The position numbers and the translations under genes were made by a program. Below the pieces are notes generated by a model. It was given only the letters and a program-made list of their open reading frames with translations. It was not told where the DNA came from and ran no database searches. A stretch of DNA of 64,000 nucleotides. Source: Ostrinia nubilalis. Its lineage: Eukaryota; Arthropoda; Insecta; Lepidoptera; Crambidae. Below, piece after piece: positions 11,090 through 22,983 of this stretch (the first letter of the stretch is position 1; every line of letters starts with the position of its first letter). The DNA lies in NCBI RefSeq assembly GCF_963855985.1, contig NC_087118.1, positions 4,898,001 through 4,962,000 of the forward strand. Direction: 5' to 3'.

Positions 11090-13179
11090 TATAAAAGGAG
11101 AGAAGATTTAGATATAAAGAAATTTAGATATTACCTATTACCTTTCCCTGTAGGTAAATGAAACGGAAGCGTAACATCGGGGAACCAAATTACGACTAGC
11201 TCTTATTTTAAGCTAGTTCTTTTACGATAATGCATAGGTACCCCAACAACATTCAGGAAAAAATAAATTGTTGCCAAAGTACAGCGAGTAAGAGTAACAT
11301 TAGAATAAGTTTGTGCAAATCCAAATACAAACATGATTTTCGGGTGACACCTCTCGTTCTAGCTAGGATGAAGCCGTTTCGTATTTGCGTAGTAAGTAGG
11401 TAGGTATTTGTCTTATGTTAAATTAAGTATGAATGAAGACATTGTATTAAAATAAGTACTTTTTATCCATATTTAAAATGTTATTTTTACAAAGGTAAAA
11501 TAACAGTAATACTTACCTACATACGTACCTCATTACAAATACCTAAGTAGATTAATTCAATTTTTTCACTAGACAGCATAGCAACCCTAACAGCGTAAGA
11601 AGAGTTCAGAGACACGCGATAGAAAGAGACAAAACTTGTAGGAGAATAAAATTGTAGGTACGTAGTGCTGTGCGAGCTGAATTACACTGTATCGCATGGT
11701 AGCAAGACTTGCATTTATTTAAATCGTCTTGCGGAGTAATCCTTCTGTAGGTACTACTATTATTTATTCTGTTCTTATAGACAATTGTATACACCACTAC
11801 TTTTTTATCACCGAAAAAATTTTAACAGGTTATGTAGAAATGTGTGAAAATTATAAAGTAAAAAAAAAATAATCTATTTTTATAAAGTTAATTTTTTTAT
11901 TAAATTTTCTTTAGTCCCTATTTTACGCGTCACAACTGGGCCACTCCGCTGCTCGTTCATTCAGTAGAGTAGTCGTACGCGCTCGCACATTGATCTGTCT
12001 GTCTCGCTCACGCCTCGACCACGCTTCCAGTGTTATTATTACTAACTTAGACCATTTTAATGCAACATTTCAAGTAATTTTGAGTTCTAATAAGTGTTTC
12101 ATTACACTTACGTACTTTTTTACGTGGTATTCTGACTGTTAACACTAATTGTAAGTTAATAATACAATGAAATACCTACCTACTGTGAATACGTTACGAA
12201 TACACACCAATGTGTCGTTACGAGGCTACTACGACTTTAAAAGAAATATGTAATTCAAAGATCTGCCAAAACAGCGGCTTTCAGTGTTATCATCACAGAA
12301 TAATAATAATGTATTACTTAGCTACCTATCTTAGGCTATTTTTATTGCAACATTTCAAGTAGGTAATTAGAATTGTAATTAAACGCAGGGCAAAGGACGA
12401 AAACAGTAATTTAGTAATTACGTAATACGTCACGTTGTATTTCTGTGAGTTTTTAACACTAGTTAATAATAATACCTACTGTGTAACTCCAATTGAGATC
12501 GCGTCGTTCGTAGTTCGTGAATTTAAGATCCGCCATAACAGCTGAGTGGTGCGAACAGTTTTAGATGGTGGTTTTAGTAGGCGCTTAGGTAAAATAATAA
12601 AATAATTCAACTTTCCCTTCATACTTACCCGGGCTTAGGATCGGCCTTAGGACCGGCAAAATTCAATGCTTTGATAAGCACCCTGCATCGTGCTGAAGTG
12701 TGGCTGTCCCGGTACAGTCGCAAAACTGCACTACACAATTTCTCCGGCCAAGAATAATAATGCACGTATCATTAACACGTATTCACGTGAGGTGAATTGG
12801 TAAGACAACGTAATAATTGCACGACACTATTGATTTGATTGATACAATGATAACAAGACAGTTCACGACCGATAAAGAGCTCGCGCGCGCGCAACTGACC
12901 GCGGCCGGCGGCCGGGCGGGCGAGAGGGCGGCGCGGGGCCTTTAGGAAGCGTCGGGCCGGCAACGTCGCATCTCTCTCCATAGTAACGGGCGGCCTTGCG
13001 TTGAGCGTAAATAGTGCTAGCGACGCGTGTATCCAAAAATTACCAATTTTGGGATGAAATTTTGAGTAGCTTTATTTAACTTTTTTTTTGCATAAATAGG
13101 ATCAGTATCAATAACTCATTACACAGAATTTTTTTTTCGATGATAAAAATGTAGTGGTGTACCTATATAGTGTAAAGGA
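11090..13179. other. Noncoding stretch with imperfect duplication and GC-rich island
   Basis: No gene was recognised. Two diverged blocks (about 12027-12260 and 12280-12540) share, in the same order, 'cagtgttat', 'gcaacatttcaagta', 'taacacta..ttaataata' and 'gccaaaacagc/gccataacagc'. From about 12860 to 13020 there is a strongly GC-rich, CpG-rich patch ('gcgcgcgcgcaactgacc', 'ggccggcggccgggcgg') in AT-rich surroundings. It could be an old promoter or 5' leader, but nothing proves this. Confidence 0.4.
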
Positions 13180-13303
13180 ATTCCTAGACACAAAATTTGC
13201 ATGCTGATATTGTTAAGCAGAATAGTAGCACTTTACCTAAATTTAACACCTAAACCATTGTAGGTACCTATTCTTTGCAAATAAATACTTTGACTTTGAT
13301 GAT
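13180..13303 (+). repeat. Possible LINE 3' end
   Basis: The stretch ends in 'ctttgcaaataaatacttt', which resembles the 3' terminus of jockey/CR1-type LINEs as I remember them in Lepidoptera. No coding part is attached. This is a weak call. Confidence 0.3.
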
Positions 13304-13423
13304 TTTACTATGATAGTGTAATGTGTTGGTGTTTTAGGGTCGTGTAAGAGGTTCAATTAGAACATAGTTTACTCTTTGAAGTCCATTTATTGAATGCCAA
13401 AAAACTTACATTATAATAAAACC

Positions 13424-13510
13424 ACTTAATGCTATTTTGCATACTTGCACATTGCGATTGACGTAAACTGCGACATGACCTAATTACACTTCCGTAGGTA
13501 CATACTACAA
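13424..13510 (-). repeat. Terminal repeat (3' LTR remnant) of the second gypsy element
   Basis: These 87 bp are identical by eye to 27106-27192. On the minus strand the repeat begins TTGTAGTATGTACC just after a purine-rich tract (TTCCGGGGAG; further upstream AAGGGGAGGGA). This is the expected order polypurine tract then LTR, and lies downstream of the integrase tail. 'CAATAAATGG' just beyond (13390s) could be the poly(A) signal. Confidence 0.65.
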
Positions 13511-13689
13511 CTCCCCGGAAAAAGTCCTACTATCCCTCCCCTTCTGAAGGAAGAAAAATAAAAACATTCTGTCAATGTCTAAAAGCCAAATTTTACGTAA
13601 TTAAGTCATGTAGCATCACAATGATTCACTTATTATTATTATTATTAATTACAATTAAAAATAACAATTTATATATAAAAAAATTAAGT

Positions 13690-14684
13690 ATAATACATTT
13701 TCGTATTATTTTTATGGATAAGGTATTCTTTACCATCCTTTAAAATTTTAACATTAGGTGAAACTTCCTCAATAACTTCATAAGGACCGTTATAAACATT
13801 TTGGAGCTTATCTCCAGTGTGATTCTTTGTTAAAATAAGGTCTCCTTTTTTATAAGTTATAGGATAAGTGTTTCAATCGTACAACATTTTTCTTTTGGAT
13901 TTACTCGAAAGTAAATTGTTTTTAGCTTCATACTGCGCTTTTTGTAAACGATATTTCATCTCTTTAGGATAGTTATCATAATTATACAATGGTTCGACTG
14001 TGATACCTAAATTTGAAGGCAATTTACAGAGTTTACCAAACACTAATTCAAAAGGAGTGTATTTTGTTTGTGTGTGCACTGTCTTATTATAAGAAAATGT
14101 CCAAAACGGTAGCCAATCACTCCAATCAATGAGATTTCTATCACACTGAATTCAAAGATAAACACTTAATGACTTATGACTATTTTCTAAAGAACCTGTT
14201 GCGGAGCGGAAGCGGAACCTGGATTTTAAATTCACTTGGCGTAATCGTTCTAAAACAGTGATGAGACCTTTAAGGATATGTTATGCGTCATAATGTTGGT
14301 TGTCGATAATTTATCACCTGGAAGATGAAAAACATCGGCATACTTTGCACAAATATGTTCTATACTACGTCGTTCCTCTTTATTCATGTTAGATAAATTT
14401 AATAATTCGAACAACGTTTTTACTCTACTAACACTATTTTGTTCTTCTGTGAGATTACAAATTTCGAAATAATTTAAGTCTTGAATAGTTAAATTTTGAA
14501 CATCGTACTCTACTTCGTCATTTGTAGTATTCAAAATTCTCAAGGGAATGCGACCATTGTTTGGTTTCGCAATTAACCCTGCTACAAAAATTCCTGGCTG
14601 AACCTCTTTTGATAAAACAACACATTCTCGATTTAACGTCGTAGGTTATTACCTTATTACTTCGCATCATGGCGGAATGGAATG
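13690..14684 (-). pseudogene. Ty3/gypsy pol remnant: pre-RT segment and integrase C-terminus
   Basis: Minus strand. From 14640 to 14250 lies the segment between protease and RT, recognisable by 'ICAKYADVFHLPGDKL' and 'TTNIMTHNISL'. RT, RNase H and most of the integrase are deleted. From about 14220 the integrase C-terminal part follows ('LENSHKSLSVYL', 'WLPFWTFSYN', 'HTQTKYTPFELVFGK'), then a 'KKGDLILTK..YNGPYEV' module to 13690. There are at least one stop and frame changes. Protease and gag of the same element are at 23343-25330, beyond the element inserted at 14689. Confidence 0.75.
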
Positions 14685-14906
14685 TCTATGTCGCAGTAAG
14701 ATAGATAAAGCCGTAATATAGTTATATCCCTAGGGATATAATTATATACCGTAACATAGTTATACGAAAGCGATTCATTACTATCTCACTAGGAATATAG
14801 TTATAAAACGGTCCAAGTTTAGTGATATAGTTATATTACTAGATTAAGTTCAGTGTTATAAATATATTACTTGATTAAGCTTAGTGAAATAGAAATCTAC
14901 CATATT

Positions 14907-15778
14907 CAGTGTGTTTGGGATTAGGATTAGCGATAATTTAAGGCGATGTTTTGATGGTATTTATGGGCTGGCTCGACAAAAATGCCCCCAATTTTTTTTA
15001 AGTTTTATGGTTATTATTTCTCATTTTTAGGGTTCCGTAGTCCTGAGAAGGAACCCTTATAGTTTCGTTATGTCTGTCCGTCCGAGGTTTTGTTTGGAAA
15101 CTATTGGCACTAGAGAGCTGTAATTTTGTGGAGGTATTTTGTGGTGTACTCGTATATTAATCACGCCGACAAAACGGTAGAATAAAATATTAAAAAAAAA
15201 TAATTATAGTAGCTCCCCTACATGTAAAGTGGGGATGAATTTTTTTTCATCTTCTACCCCATCGTGTGGGGTATCGTTGGACAGTTATTTTAAAATGGCT
15301 TAGGGATTTCTAAGACCATATTTCGATTTAGAGATCCATTTGCAAAATGTTAAAGTTAAACTTTGATCCAAGTTTTGTTCGAGTAGGGTGAGATCCAATT
15401 TTTGTTCCTTAGAAGGAAATATTAAAAGTGACTTTAGATGAAGTAATTTCTTGCTTCTGAAGTATATTGTGGTAACGAAGGAAAACTACGGAATCCTATA
15501 CTGCGCGTGGCATGACACGCACTTGGCCGGTTTTGTGTTTTCATTTAATGGCACATATTATTGGCTTTCAAATGATGTTTTTTGTTTATATGTAAGACGG
15601 GCAAATAAGAAAAAAATAACATGTTTGTGTAGTCAGTCACATAAAAATAAATTTAAAAAATTAAGCCCCCCTATTCCAGGAGGAGGGGGGTAGGCGCACA
15701 TATGGGGGCATTTTTGTCAATAAAATTGACATAATAACATCGCCTTAAATTATCGCTAGCCCTATCCCAAACACACTG
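14907..15778. mobile_element. MITE with CAGTGTGTTTGGGAT termini
   Basis: The left end 'cagtgtgtttgggat..aggattagcgataattta' and the right end are inverted copies over about 80 bp, each followed inward by 'acaaaaatgcccccа'-type sequence. TA follows on the right; TT precedes on the left (decayed TA). Inside is a reverse copy of the dispersed 'agggttccgtag' repeat (about 15027-15530). It is nested in the 14689-23338 element. Confidence 0.65.
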
Positions 15779-16115
15779 TATAATTAAATGAAACAATATT
15801 AAATTGGTTTTATCTTTATTAAAAAATCAAATTTACGTATCTTGCAGTTAGTTACAATACTTTGTGACATTAACACATATAAATAATTAAAGCGATCTTA
15901 TTTTTTGGAATTTAAACATTTACAATACTTTAAACTTGTAATTAGAGATGAAACGGATAGTTGTTTGGCCGGATACCGGATACCGGATATCCGGCCAGCT
16001 GCTAGGCCGGATAGCCGGATATCCGGCGGCCGGATAGTTGGCCCATTTTCTCGTTGCATGTCGTGACGAGTTTAACGCCGCACAGGTGCTTCGAACGCGA
16101 TCAGTGGGTCTATTA

Positions 16116-16757
16116 TTATTTCGACGAAATTTTGACATTTCAGAAGTGTTGCCAATATTGAAACATTCCCACTAAGAATGGAGAGCATTTTCACAAATTA
16201 AAAAATAATTCTTTCTTGAATTTAAGGTTTCACTTGAAAAACTAAGCCTTAAAAATGTACTGATCATTTCAAAATGGTTATTTGAATTTTTATTACCATA
16301 TTTTTAGTTACAAAAAAAAATTGGGAAATTATTTTTCTATTAATGGACTCCCTGGCCAATAATCCATGGGTAACAAACATTTTTTTATGAAAATCCTTTT
16401 GTTAATAAAATCTTAGCTTCATAAAATAACCAATTTAACAAGATGCCAATTTTATAATCCAAGTTGATTATGATAATGATGATTGATGATCAATACATAT
16501 TTTCGTTTATGATAATATGTTGTTTTACTGTGTTAAAAACACGTTTTTTTTTCTATTTAATCTCTTAAGATGTACATAATAATTAGTGTACATTGAATTC
16601 ACAAAACAAACAATAGTTCATTCTTGTAAGTTGTAGGTACTTGATGAAATTTCATTTCATATTATTTATTAATAATTCAAAGCAAAAAAGGCTTATTACA
16701 TCTGAATTGTCACAAAATTACAGCTGTCAGAATTCCGCCGAATTATAAATCGGACTT
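16116..16757. mobile_element. 642-bp MITE, copy 1
   Basis: It is inserted in the hAT copy after 'gggtctatta'; the empty site is preserved in the other hAT copy ('gggtctattagtagactag' near 51220). TA lies at both junctions. The inverted ends carry 'ttcgacgaaattttgac' and 'gtcagaattccgccgaa'. A second copy is at about 31846-32497. Confidence 0.75.
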
Positions 16758-16805
16758 TAGTAGACTAGTCACACTTTTCGAAAATCGAATCCTTCCGAAT
16801 AGAAT

Positions 16806-17936
16806 TCAAATTCAAATTCAAATTCAAATTCAAATAATTTATTTGTGAAACACAGGTAAGGAGTATGATGTACAAACAAAATATGTGTTCAAGCCGTGAT
16901 CAGCCTTGTCGGCATACAAATGTTAAAGCGTGATTTTAAGTATAATATTATGTTAAAGAAAAGTAATAATGAGCAAATTAAATGTCAAAATCATAAATGT
17001 CAGTTAAATAAATTGCAAGATTAAAATAAATTAAATTAATGCAGGGCAGTCAATCGGATATTAGAGTCAATATTGTCAAGGAAGAAATTGTAGAAAAACT
17101 TTATTTAAATTGTAGGAACTCATGTACTGAATAAAAACTGTTACTGACCAAAAATATAAATAGCTTTTGTTTAAAGATTGAGATATGAGTGCACTCTTTA
17201 ATATGATTAGGTATTTTATTATAAATTTTCGGAGCCATAGCAAAAACACCCATGTCGTAGAGGGCTGTCTTATATGACACACATCCATCAACGGCTATAA
17301 GAATATTGCGATTACGCGATCTTGGTATTATTTTAAACAGGGAAGGGTTATGTCTAATAGAGCCAGCTCAAATATATAAAGGCATGGCATAGTCAATATT
17401 TTTAAATTTTGAAAATGAGGTTTGCAACTGTCAGTTCTCTTCAAGCCACACATAGCACGTATACACTTTTTTTGACACCTAAATACTCTATCCCAGTTAG
17501 TAGCATTTCCCCAAAAGATTATGGCGTACCTCAATCTGGAAGCTACGAAGCCATGGTAAGACGTGACCAACGCAGGGAGATTTACTTTTTTTGATAAGTG
17601 GTAAAGACTGTATGATGACTGGGAAAGTTTCTTACACACAAAATCTATATGACTTTGCCATTTTAAATTGCTATCTATATGTAGACCCAAGAATTTTACG
17701 GTTTCAGTTGGATCCACTACTTTGCCACTATGCACTATGGGTAAATTGAGAGTCCGTTCCGTTCTTTGCTTAAATTCCATAATTTTAGTTTTGTCTATAT
17801 TTATAACCAAATTATTACTTTGCAACCATTCAATTATAGAAACTAAGCCATTATTAATATCTTCTTTGTTGTCAAATACGGCTGTACAATCATCTGCAAA
17901 CAGAATCATAGGATAATTAATAGCCTTTGGAATGAT
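16806..17936 (-). pseudogene. 5'-truncated LINE with RT C-terminal half
   Basis: The minus-strand frame 17909-17328 carries 'MILFADDCTAVF' (FADD), 'LVINIDKTKIM', 'VKFLGLHIDSNLKWQSHI' and 'RLRYAIIFWGNA'. A second frame continues the C-terminal tail to about 17105 ('MAPKIYNKIPNHIKE'). The 3' tail is a TTCAAA repeat at 16806. The 7-bp target duplication ATAGAAT (16799-16805 and 17937-17943) and the empty site in the other hAT copy (near 51270) define the insertion. It is probably jockey/CR1-like. Confidence 0.8.
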
Positions 17937-18422
17937 ATAGAATGTCAGATTTTGCCACTTGTCTAATTCGGATGATTTCGGTTGCTATAGTGAGCGTGTT
18001 ATTGAATAGCGAAAATTAAATTAGTTTACTTGCTGCGTAATCTGACTGAACTGCATGTATCATGTCACCAGACCATCAGTGAATATAAGATCCCCCTTTT
18101 TATTTGGAAATATTTCGACATTAGCAGATGTTTACTATTTATGTATTCGTCATTAGAGTGATTAGCCCAGAAAAATAAATAAGATTTTTTAAAAGACCTT
18201 AATATGGCTTTTTTGTAACTTTTTGGACTTTAAATAAAAGTCGTCATTATTATAAGCGATTTTATTGATATTTACCTCAAAGATTAATGTACCTATTTCA
18301 TTTTATTAATAGGAAAATGTCGTAGTTGTTTAATATCCGGTATCCGGCCGGATAGTAAATTTAGGCCGAATATCCGGCCTACCGGATAGTTACCGGATAT
18401 CCGTTTCATCTCTACTAGTAAT

Positions 18423-19124
18423 CAAACATTAAAAATCTTTTAAAGCTAATAAACAGTTTTGAGATAATCTTGATTAAGGTTAAATCAACTAAGTTGAAAT
18501 CTTGGTTTCTTTAAAAGTATTTTTTTATTTTTATTCAGACAAGAAGAGGAATCATGACGTCATCTAGAATTACATAGCAGTGAATGCTTCTTACAGGCAC
18601 ATCCACAGATATAGAAAAACATAGATAACGCAAGTAACACGATCTGTATTAAAACCAAGCGTGCCGACTTTTTAATACCTACTGTGACGTCACAGCCAAC
18701 ATTTAGTGACGGGAAATCGTAATCGATTCAAAGATGCCGATGCCGCCGTTGCCCCAACGCACCGCTACGATCACAGAAATGGCATCGATTATCTGACAGA
18801 CGAATGAGATACACAGACGAATGAGATATACAGACGAATGATATTAAACGGAATGTTTAAATAGATAATATTTTCATTGACTTTTAAATAAAAATGTATA
18901 TTTCTAAAACAGATTGCTTATTATAATGCATCGTTGCTGCGCGGGCATTTTTCGAGCCGCCAGTGTTGTCACACATAATTATTTTTTTTGTATCATTAAT
19001 TTCATCCTGTTTAAGTTTATTTTGAGACAAAGTCACATGTAGTTTTCTTTTAAAAAACACAATTAAATAACTACAAAAGGCTAATTTTAGACACGATCCC
19101 GTATTAATAAAAACTTAAAATATG
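18423..19124. other. Noncoding residual sequence of the TIR element
   Basis: No gene was seen. Around 18795-18842 'cagacgaatgagatacaca' is repeated three times with small changes. Confidence 0.4.
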
Positions 19125-19340
19125 TTATCATCATCATCATCATCATCATCATTTCAGCCACAGGACGTCCACTGCTGAACATAGGCCTCCCCCAATGCTT
19201 CTGGTTCGAAAGGTTCTGGAATGGAGGCCGCGTACCGGAAAACGCAGCGTGGGACGTCCACCTACAAGGTGGACCGACGACATCGTAAAGGTAGCAGGGA
19301 AGCGCTGGACGCAGGCCGCTACCAATCGATCAACATGGAA
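19125..19340 (-). repeat. RTE-type LINE 3' end with ATC/GAT tail
   Basis: On the minus strand the end reads 'ggcctatgttcagcagtgg' then 'cgtcctgtggctgaaatg' and a (GAT)n tail (the ATC run at 19127-19151). The same end lies in plus orientation at 34140-34437. RTE elements end in such short tandem tails. Only the last part of the coding region could remain, and it is not open. Confidence 0.6.
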
Positions 19341-19618
19341 ATATGTTATATTTACTTTAAATAGTGAATAAAATACATTTTAAGTTTTTATCAAAATATC
19401 AATATCTCGACAACGGTGCCTCGTCGTAGATATTTTGTATTGCTCTTATAACATATCCAGCAATATATGTGATTATTTGGTCACAAAATTCTGTCATTTG
19501 TGGCAATGTTTTACAAAAATCATCAAAATCACGTACACTACTTGTATTCATTTCTCTACAATCTACATCATCATCAGCAGATCATTATTTCTTATATGTA
19601 TGTACACACATTATTATA

Positions 19619-21834
19619 ACGGGTGTAAAAAAACCTATCCCGAAGCCGAAGACTACTTATTCTCCACATCATGGGGATCATTTTTTTCTTTGGGACCATA
19701 CCTGGGAAACTTGTGGTTTAGGAGATATTGAAGGTCAAAGTCAGAATATTTTTTTCAAGATTTTTACATTATCAATTTCAATTCGTTGTTTAAAATTTTT
19801 TTTTCTAAGAAACCTTATTAAAATTTTGCGTATTTTCGTCACAATAAGGCTTTTGTCTTTACAATAAGAAATGGACAGCAGCGCGCGCACACACGCTCAA
19901 GCGCTGCCCCCACGCCCCGAACCGCAACCCGCGCTCGCCCATGAGTCATTCAACTCTACTGTGAGTTCAACGACTACGACTGGACCAACTGAACTGAGCT
20001 TAATCCAAATCTACCTAGTTTGTAAAAATGAAATGAGTACTTAAATTAGTTACTTACACCTTAATATCACCTTACCAGTTTAGTTTTTATTCTAAAAAAT
20101 AATAAATTACATTTTAATTAATAAAAACCCTTTACACGAATTTGTTTCTTTCCGCAAATTAAATAATCTTACAGAACCTAGGTTGTTAACTAAACCGTGC
20201 TTTTACGCATAACCGTTATTCTATCACAATGTAGTATCACAGGTCTTATTAGCTACGCAAGAGTGATAAGCGTAAGTAGGTATCATTAAAAAGTAAAAAG
20301 TACCGTAAACAGATGAATAATGATCTTTTGAATGAGGCCTGTCATTCTTTACATTAATAACTCTCTACTTCAATAACTTAAGTCTTTACGATAGTAATAA
20401 AATTCATAAAGTAAAACTCAAATTATTGCTTACACCACACCGCTCTAAACGCCTAGAGTAAACACCTGGCAATGTTACTCCTATCGTTGATTAAGGCATT
20501 CACTTTCGATAGGAGTGATGATTGTGTGTTCTTTAAACTTAATTGATTTCAGCAACTAAATAAAAAGGTCTCTTTTTCAGTCTTCCTTCCATACTCATTA
20601 CTTCCTTTCTTCATAATTTACTTGAAATAAATAATGGTTATGCACGCGATTCTAAATAAACGTAATTTTAATCGTTAATCACAGGCAGTAAGCAGATGTG
20701 ATAAACTTGTATCATTAAAAAGTACTGTAAACAAATGACAAATGCTCTTACACACAGGTTCATTATTTCTAGCTCTCTAACTTAATAAATTTACTACATT
20801 CGTACTAAAGTGATGAAATTACATTTTTGTTAAGTTAAAAATTACGTAAATTTGTAGTTGAAAATGAAGAGTACCGATTCACGACGACACATTCGATAGA
20901 CGTATTGCTTGACTGTTATTGGTCAGTCAGTCTCGCCGCGCGGGGCAGTGCCTTTGTTGCGAGGGGCCGCTCGCACCTCGCGTTGCTCAGTTCGGTTTCT
21001 TCGGCCGTCGAATGCGCTTGCGACTTTTGATTGTTTTCTCGTGCGGATAGTTAGTGTGTGAACGTGTGATAGTGAGTGTGGTAATAGTGAATGTGTGTTA
21101 GAAAGATGCCTAACCATACGTACAGTGCTCGTGAGTACGTAAACATGGTTTACTGTTATGGGAGGGCACGTGGAAACGCATCTGAAGCCCTGCAGGCTGT
21201 AGGTATCGGGCTGAACATCCTACAGCGCACCACCGTACTGATGCACGTATTTTTGTTCTGGCTGTACAACGTCTGTTGGACAATCAGCCGATTGTGCCTC
21301 CGTCCGCCTCGTCTAGGCGTGTATTGTGTCGTATTTGAGGAACTTAAATACCAGTCTGTACGTGAAGGAATACTGGAGCGCGCATCAAAACACGATTTAC
21401 CTGGCACGCGTTTGCTTGCACGTGGAAGGCCGTCAGTTCGAGCCACAACTTGTCCGGTTGGAGCGGCCGATTCCAGACGACGTCGAAGGGGATTAGTCGG
21501 TAAGTACCTACTTAGTTCTAAACCTAAACAAATGCTAAAGGAATGTGTTTTTTAAATGTAGGAAGTGAATAATCTGGTAATTTTGTGTACAAAATACTTC
21601 TGCGGTCGCGGTAGGTAGTGGCGGGAAAGCGCGTACGCTCCAATACACTCACACACACATAGGCACGGTCATTGCGTTGCGTGGCGCGCTGTACATTGCG
21701 GGCTGCGGAATATTGTATTTTTTTTAATCATAAAAATAAAAAATATTTCCCACCAATAATATTTTGTAATATTACTTGGTTGGGTGTACAGAAGGCGTAG
21801 TTTCAGTCTTCGTGATAGGTTTTTTTACACCCTG
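19619..21834 (+). mobile_element. Decayed mariner-superfamily element
   Basis: The ends are 'acgggtgtaaaaaaacctat' and the inverse of 'cagggtgtaaaaaaacctat', each flanked by TA (19617-19618 and 21835-21836), as in mariner-type transposons. The left half is noncoding and AT-rich, with a GC-rich strip at 19870-19950. The right half holds the DUF4817-like remnant at 21105-21480. Confidence 0.65.
21105..21480 (+). pseudogene. Transposase N-terminal (DUF4817-like HTH) remnant
   Basis: It begins at ATG 21105. 'YSAREYVNMVYCYGRARGN' matches the helix-turn-helix start of insect mariner-associated DUF4817 proteins as I remember them. After about 21195 the homology moves to another frame ('YRAEHPTAHHRTDARIF' then 'LDNQPIVPPS'), so there is a frameshift. 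The catalytic part is missing. The leader at 20930-21104 is GC-rich. Confidence 0.55.
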
Positions 21835-22061
21835 TATACTTTTACATGAAAATATATCTAAATACCTATAATATTATTATCATTTTAATTTTTTTAATTT
21901 TCATACAAAATATTTTTTTAAAAATCCGATTTGTATGAAAATTAAAATAATTAAAATTAAGATATCAATTTTCTGACTTCACCATACCATTTATATGACC
22001 ATGTTAACATGGGCTAGTGTCGGCTCATATACCCATTTACCTAACACTGTATATAATAATA

Positions 22062-22227
22062 TTATAAATGCGAAAGCAACTGTCTGTCTGTTACTCTTTC
22101 ACGCCAAAACTACTGAACGGATTTGTATGAAATTTGATATACAGATGGTCTAGACCTTGAGAAAGGACATAAGCTACTTTTTATTGCGAAAATTCCACGC
22201 GGACGAAGTCGCGAGTAACAGCTAGTA
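22062..22227 (+). repeat. Lepidopteran SINE/RTE-end repeat
   Basis: 'ataatattataaatgcgaaa' starts it, followed by 'cgccaaaactactgaacgg' and the terminal 'cacgcggacgaagtcgcg'. It is a short dispersed noncoding element in the 14689-23338 element. Confidence 0.6.
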
Positions 22228-22267
22228 TTTTATACGTTATTAATAAAAATATTGTTACTCATTAAAC

Positions 22268-22983
22268 CTATTCACTAACCTCATCATCATTGTCAATCCG
22301 TTTTAATATATGTATAGTGGGGCATGCCGTTTTTTTTAACAATCTCTTCTTTTTTGAAGGGTCAATAAAACAGGTACTTTCAAAATGAATTGAACAAATG
22401 GTACTATGTTTAGTCGGAAACCAGTCTTTCCGTCCCGTAGCCGCGATCCATTTTTCTTTTAATATTGCATCTTGTGGGAAACTAGGAAAAAAAAGACATA
22501 TAAATACTACAAATACACATTAATTAGAATATTTATTTATATATGAGAGTTATATTTTTTAATAATAATTAGTATCATTCGTCTGTCCGATATCGATAAG
22601 AATCGATTATTGATTAAAGTAGTAGAACGAACAACACTAGTAGCAAAATTTGACAGACGAATGAGAAGTTGCGTGTACCACGAAGTCGAAGCGATGCGCG
22701 ACAGTGGCGCTTGTCCGTTATACATCGCCTCTTAACACATAACGTCAGATCAAACGCTCAAAACAAACCCGGCAATGTATCGTAAAAAAATTTTGAATGG
22801 TAAGTTATAGGTTTTTAGGTACATTCTTGAAACTACAGCTTGGAATACTAAAAAAAATGTTTTAAAATGAATTAACACTTAATATAATATTAAAATAACT
22901 TACCCGTGATAGGAAATATGTCCTTGCCTTTGGGAGCTCGAAATTTTTGGCTTATTGCAATTAATTATCACACATTGAGGCAT
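22268..22983 (-). CDS. THAP-domain protein, two exons (complement of 22268-22481 and 22904-22983)
   Basis: Exon 1 starts with ATG at 22983 and ends at 22904 with donor GTAAGT. The 422-bp intron ends in a pyrimidine tract and CTAG; exon 2 starts at 22481 and stops with TAG at 22268, giving 97 residues. The THAP zinc-binding pattern is complete: C4-x4-C9, then C56-x2-H59, with the invariant W38, F60 and a 'TACPTIHI' box that matches the family's AVPTIF. THAP domains are sequence-specific DNA-binding modules of P, Kolobok and related transposases and of host factors. It faces inward from the right TIR (from 23159). 'GTTAGT' at 22279 could be a second donor to lost catalytic exons, so it is either a THAP-only protein or a transposase remnant. 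Confidence 0.75.

Larger units (their letters stand above)
15943..18414. mobile_element. hAT-like non-autonomous element, copy 1
   Basis: The ends are TAGAGATGAAACGGATA and its inverse. The 8-bp flanks are CTTGTAAT and CTAGTAAT (7 of 8 match), which suits hAT. Subterminal GGCCGGATA/TATCCGGCC motifs are stacked at both ends. The copy at 51051-52745 shows the same ends with a perfect 8-bp duplication. Two later insertions lie inside this copy: a MITE (16116-16757) and a LINE (16806-17936). No transposase is left. Confidence 0.8.

Noticed and set aside
12772..12981. Minus-strand 69-codon open stretch across the GC-rich island
   Set aside because: Composition-driven, Arg/Pro/Ala-rich, with no recognisable motif; retained only as a GC-rich island.
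15451..15693. 80-codon plus-strand open stretch
   Set aside because: It lies across a dispersed noncoding repeat inside a MITE and ends in a G-rich run; no domain.
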